Assembly (NCBI GenBank): GCA_035967975.1
Contig: JAWQFQ010000026.1
Location: forward strand, 1-64,000
Reading direction: 5' to 3'
DNA: 64,000 nt
Origin: Scytonema sp035967975
GTDB taxonomy: Bacteria > Cyanobacteriota > Cyanobacteriia > Cyanobacteriales > Nostocaceae
Made by a program: the position numbers and the translations under genes
The notes under the pieces: generated by a model
The model's input: only the letters and a program-made list of their open reading frames with translations
What the model was told of the DNA's origin: nothing
Database searches by the model: none
Part shown: positions 62,201 to 64,000 of the stretch, piece by piece
Layout: every line of letters begins with the position of its first letter
How positions within the stretch are numbered: position 1 is the stretch's first letter

Positions 62201-62429
62201 TCATGCCCTCAATACCGTTAATTTGTCGCTCTAAGACAGTTGTTACGGTATTTTCTACAACTTCAGCACTCGCACCAACGTAATTTGCCGTTACGTTAAC
62301 TTGAATCGGGCTGATATCGGGATACTGCGCCGTGGGTAGTGTGGGAATGCTAATTGCTCCCACAAGCAGGATAATAATGGCGCAGACACTGGTGAAGACA
62401 GGTCGCTTGATGAAGAAGTCAACGAACAT
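59253..62429 (-). CDS. RND multidrug efflux permease (HAE1 type)
   Basis: A 1058-residue inner-membrane RND pump with 12 helices and two large periplasmic loops. N-terminal MFVDFFIKRPVFTSVCAIII, GMVVDDAIVVVEDIARLIQE (the DD proton-relay of helix 4) and NNDVFCQVGLVMLIGLASKN (Lys in helix 10) identify the HAE1 group (AcrB-like). It works with the membrane-fusion protein encoded upstream and an outer-membrane factor not found here. Substrates likely hydrophobic drugs or native metabolites. ATG 62429. Confidence 0.94.
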   Translation of the reverse strand: MFVDFFIKRPVFTSVCAIIILLVGAISIPTLPTAQYPDISPIQVNVTANYVGASAEVVENTVTTVLERQINGIEGMKYMTSSSSNSGASTITVTFDASRNKDIAAVDVQNRVALAEPQLPEPVQRTGVNVSKQSNDILLAMGLYSKNNEYNNVFLSNYADLYIADALKRIDGVNEARIFGERRYAMRLWLDPNRLASRNLTAQDVVDALNEQNLQVGAGQIGQQPSPKDQMYQIDLRAQSRLVEPSEFDDMIIKTGEDGTLVKLKDVGRAELGAENYNTFLRFRGQEGVGIGIFTIPGSNALTVAKAVKEEMARLAQEFPPGMEYRVAFDTTSFVEASLSEVLLTLLLAIALVVLVIFLFLQDWRTTIIPVVTIPLALIGTFAFVKVFNFSINTLTMFGLTLATGMVVDDAIVVVEDIARLIQEEEMSPRQAASSAMQELFGAVIATSLVLMAVFVPVAFFPGATGQIYRQFALTIAFSIAISTFLALTLTPSLAGLLLRPRRRQRGFFGWIFRAINRFLDAMRNGYEWVLKRLVRIKAIVLAVFILLLGLTGWLYTSVPNAFLPDEDQGYFITIIQGPEGVSLNYTSKVMRQVEEEILKIPEVVGTFAVGGFGFTGSTVNNGVIFTTLKPWDERKGPGQSVQAIIGNLTPKLFSITDARILPVNPPAIRGLGNFSGFQFQLQDRRGNSGLNTMLQVMGQIMMQGNQTPGLQGVFSTFSASTPQLLIEVDRNKAKALQVDVDDIFNTLQSYLGSRYVNDFNYLQRTYRVYIQADAQFRSNPQDIGLLYVRSQNDQMVPLSNLVKITPSTGAQTINHYNLFRSIEINGSPAPGFSSGQALKAMEQLAQKILPTGFGYEWSGISAEEQQSGGQAPLIFGLGLIFVFLVLAAQYENYVDPLIIMLSVPLAIMGALSAQSLRGLNNDVFCQVGLVMLIGLASKNAILIVEFANQLHDQGFPVAKAAIEASQQRLRPILMTAISTLLGIFPLAIATGAGAGSRQSLGTAVFGGMLVSTTLTLFIVPILYIVIGNIRDRLFSRRQPRQLQPAVEDGRVPHETPR

Positions 62430-62454
62430 AGGTTCATGGTGATTGAGTTTTAGG

Positions 62455-62531
62455 GGTGTGGGGGTATAGGGGTGTAGGGGTGTAGGAGGATTTCCCTTGC
62501 ACCCTTACACCCTTACACCCTTGCACCCCTA
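62455..62531. repeat. Inverted ACACCC repeat between RND genes
   Basis: GTGTGGGGGTATAGGGGTGTAGG is followed by an opposite-strand CCCTTACACCCTTACACCC array, so the spacer can fold into a long imperfect hairpin. Confidence 0.65.
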
Positions 62532-62532
62532 C

Positions 62533-63852
62533 TTAAGATTCTGGAATTATGGGTACGCCATCTCTGAGATTAAGTAGCCCTGAGACAATGATTCTATCTC
62601 CTATGGTTAATCCTTCAATAATTTGGTAATTATTCCCTTTGATATTGCCTAACTTGACGCGTTTTTGCCGCGCTACAAGTTGGTATTCCTTTTTGGGAGA
62701 TTCTGGTGTTTGAGCTAAATACACGAATGTTTCCCCAGCTATACGAGTGACTGCTGTTGTTGGGACTAATACTCCAGGACGTTGATTCCAAATCACTCTG
62801 GCGCGTGCAAATTGGTCTGCCCGCAATTGATTTTGGGAGTTCTCATAGAGTGCTTTAATAAGTATTGATTGATTATTATTATTGGCATTTGGAGCAATAA
62901 AAAAGACCCTACTTATACCCAAGTTTTTTCCTTGTGCGTCCATCACCTCCACTGGTGTTCCTTTACGTAATTGAGGTCCTCGCTCAATTGGCACGTAGAT
63001 ATTGAGTTCTAATGGTTGGTTTTGAGTAATGTTAGCTAATTGTGTAGATGTGTTGACGAAATCACCCACTTTTACAGGTATGTCACCCACTGTACCAGCA
63101 AAGGGAGCGGTAATTTGGTAATATTGCAGCTGAACCTGCTGTTGTCTAATGTTTGCTTGAGCTTGCTTTAACGATTTTTCAGCTTGGTTAATAGCGGCTT
63201 GCTGTGCGTTGATTCTAGCTTCAGTGGCGCGAAGGGTTGCCCTTGCTGTGGCAAGCCTGTTAGCATATTGGTCTCTAGTTTGTTGTGATACAGCTCCTTG
63301 AGCAGCCAAACTAGCATATCTTTCATATTCCTGCTGGTTTAACCTAACATCAGCTTGGTTGGATAGCCGTTCTGCTTCAAGAGACCCAAGGGTTGCACGA
63401 GCACTTTCTAGTTGCGACTGAGCGGCTTCCGCTGCAGCATTGACACTGCTGACTGCGGCTTGTTGCTCTCGTGCATCTACTTGGATCATTGGGTCTCCTG
63501 CTTTGACTAGATCTCCCGACTTCACAAATATCTGAGCAACTTGACCCTGAACTCTAGGTTGCAGAGTCACCGATCGCCGTGACTCTAAATTAGCTACGAA
63601 TTCTGTACTGTCCTCGATTATACCTGTTTCCACTGGAGCTATTTTGACTTTTACTGGCTGTTGAGCTCTCGTGGGAGAGGGTTGTCCCGTTTGTGGTGGA
63701 GTTAAGAAACGCCAAAGTGCATAGCCCCCGCCCAACAACACCACTAGGGCTACCAATAACCAAAGCCACCGTCGCTGGCTGCGGGGTGGCTCTTCTAAGG
63801 CTGTCTCTCGAAGATTATCTTCAAAATGAGTTTGAGACTCGGGGGATTTCAT
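62533..63852 (-). CDS. RND efflux periplasmic adaptor (membrane-fusion protein)
   Basis: A 439-residue adaptor. A transmembrane anchor lies at 28-48 (RWLWLLVALVVLLGGGYALW), then a Pro-rich linker, a lipoyl-type half (VTLQPRVQGQVAQIFVKSGD), a coiled-coil hairpin (about 135-240, many Gln/Ala repeats), the second lipoyl half (TAPFAGTVGDIPVKVGDFVN) and beta-barrel (GKNLGISRVFFIAPN). ATG 63852 (MKSPESQTHF). It is transcribed first with the permease after it. No regulator gene is adjacent within the window. Confidence 0.92.
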   Translation of the reverse strand: MKSPESQTHFEDNLRETALEEPPRSQRRWLWLLVALVVLLGGGYALWRFLTPPQTGQPSPTRAQQPVKVKIAPVETGIIEDSTEFVANLESRRSVTLQPRVQGQVAQIFVKSGDLVKAGDPMIQVDAREQQAAVSSVNAAAEAAQSQLESARATLGSLEAERLSNQADVRLNQQEYERYASLAAQGAVSQQTRDQYANRLATARATLRATEARINAQQAAINQAEKSLKQAQANIRQQQVQLQYYQITAPFAGTVGDIPVKVGDFVNTSTQLANITQNQPLELNIYVPIERGPQLRKGTPVEVMDAQGKNLGISRVFFIAPNANNNNQSILIKALYENSQNQLRADQFARARVIWNQRPGVLVPTTAVTRIAGETFVYLAQTPESPKKEYQLVARQKRVKLGNIKGNNYQIIEGLTIGDRIIVSGLLNLRDGVPIIPES

Positions 63853-64000
63853 GGTTTACAGGCACCTAAGGAGAATTTAACTGGAGGTAAACGGGAGAAT
63901 CCCGATTGTAAAATATGTATCTGGAATGATGTTATTGTGCGTGTTCCGCCATAACCTACCCCAATATACTTTTTTCGTCCAGTACTCTAATCTATCTAAA
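63853..64000. promoter_or_regulatory. Probable promoter region of the RND operon
   Basis: The last 148 bases hold no gene. AT-rich blocks near 63910-63930 could be the promoter, but I cannot define -35 and -10 boxes with confidence. Confidence 0.35.

Overview
The window looks like an accessory-rich piece of chromosome from a filamentous, heterocyst-forming cyanobacterium (Nostocales). The signs are dense GCGATCGC (HIP1) octamers, heptanucleotide tandem repeats between genes, a XisH/XisI pair, a piece of a photosystem II D1 gene, an LCIB-type carbonic anhydrase, PatA-type cyanobactin machinery, and long AT-rich gaps full of small inverted-repeat elements. No rRNA, tRNA or CRISPR array was recognised.

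1-16.5 kb. The left end holds the broken 3' end of a short-chain dehydrogenase (SDR) gene, an intact FMN reductase, a cupin, and the broken 5' end of a glucosidase gene. The two broken genes are paralogues of intact genes at 47-52 kb. Next come a LamG lectin-like protein and a PatA-type subtilisin protease facing three short cyanobactin-like precursor genes. All three precursors have the leader MxKxNLxPxQTAPVAR and a PFAGDD recognition tail. One has CTG where its twin has ATG, and one has lost its stop codon. No heterocyclase, PatG macrocyclase or PatF is present. A DUF1232 protein, a cytochrome P450, a patch of gene debris, and a three-gene set (subtilisin plus two paralogues of unknown function) follow.

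16.5-32.5 kb. This stretch is a graveyard with islands: an NB-ARC ATPase, the LCIB-like carbonic anhydrase, a VapBC-like pair, XisH/XisI, a small-protein/aspartic-protease pair, and a Rieske oxygenase divergent from an unusual TetR with a zinc-ribbon tail. Around them lie fragments of amidohydrolase, histidine kinase, FtsH, LuxR, hemF, P-type ATPase and XRE genes. Between 30.7 and 32.5 kb there is no protein gene, but there are two palindrome-to-terminator cassettes (candidate small RNAs) and one MITE inserted in another.

32.5-46 kb. A sulfur operon (persulfide dioxygenase, rhodanese, TauE/SafE exporter) has an ATAT-type dyad in its promoter. An AAA ATPase follows with a shortened DUF3226 partner, then a rogue-type D1 fragment and a hybrid histidine kinase. 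A redox-signalling cluster comes next: two tandem cyclic-nucleotide-binding-domain histidine kinases and a response regulator fused to a thioredoxin-reductase-like flavoprotein. A VOC protein ends the block.

46-64 kb. This is a long minus-strand run of metabolic and stress genes: glucosidase, three SDRs (one lacking the NNAG region), aquaporin, a further SDR coupled to an MFS transporter, an old-yellow-enzyme reductase, a tandem ABM-domain protein, a cation/proton antiporter, and an RND efflux pump with its membrane-fusion protein. Intergenic gaps carry ACACCCT-type repeats. The genes suggest carbohydrate handling, osmotic and redox stress defence and efflux, but only the closely spaced pairs are likely to be co-transcribed.
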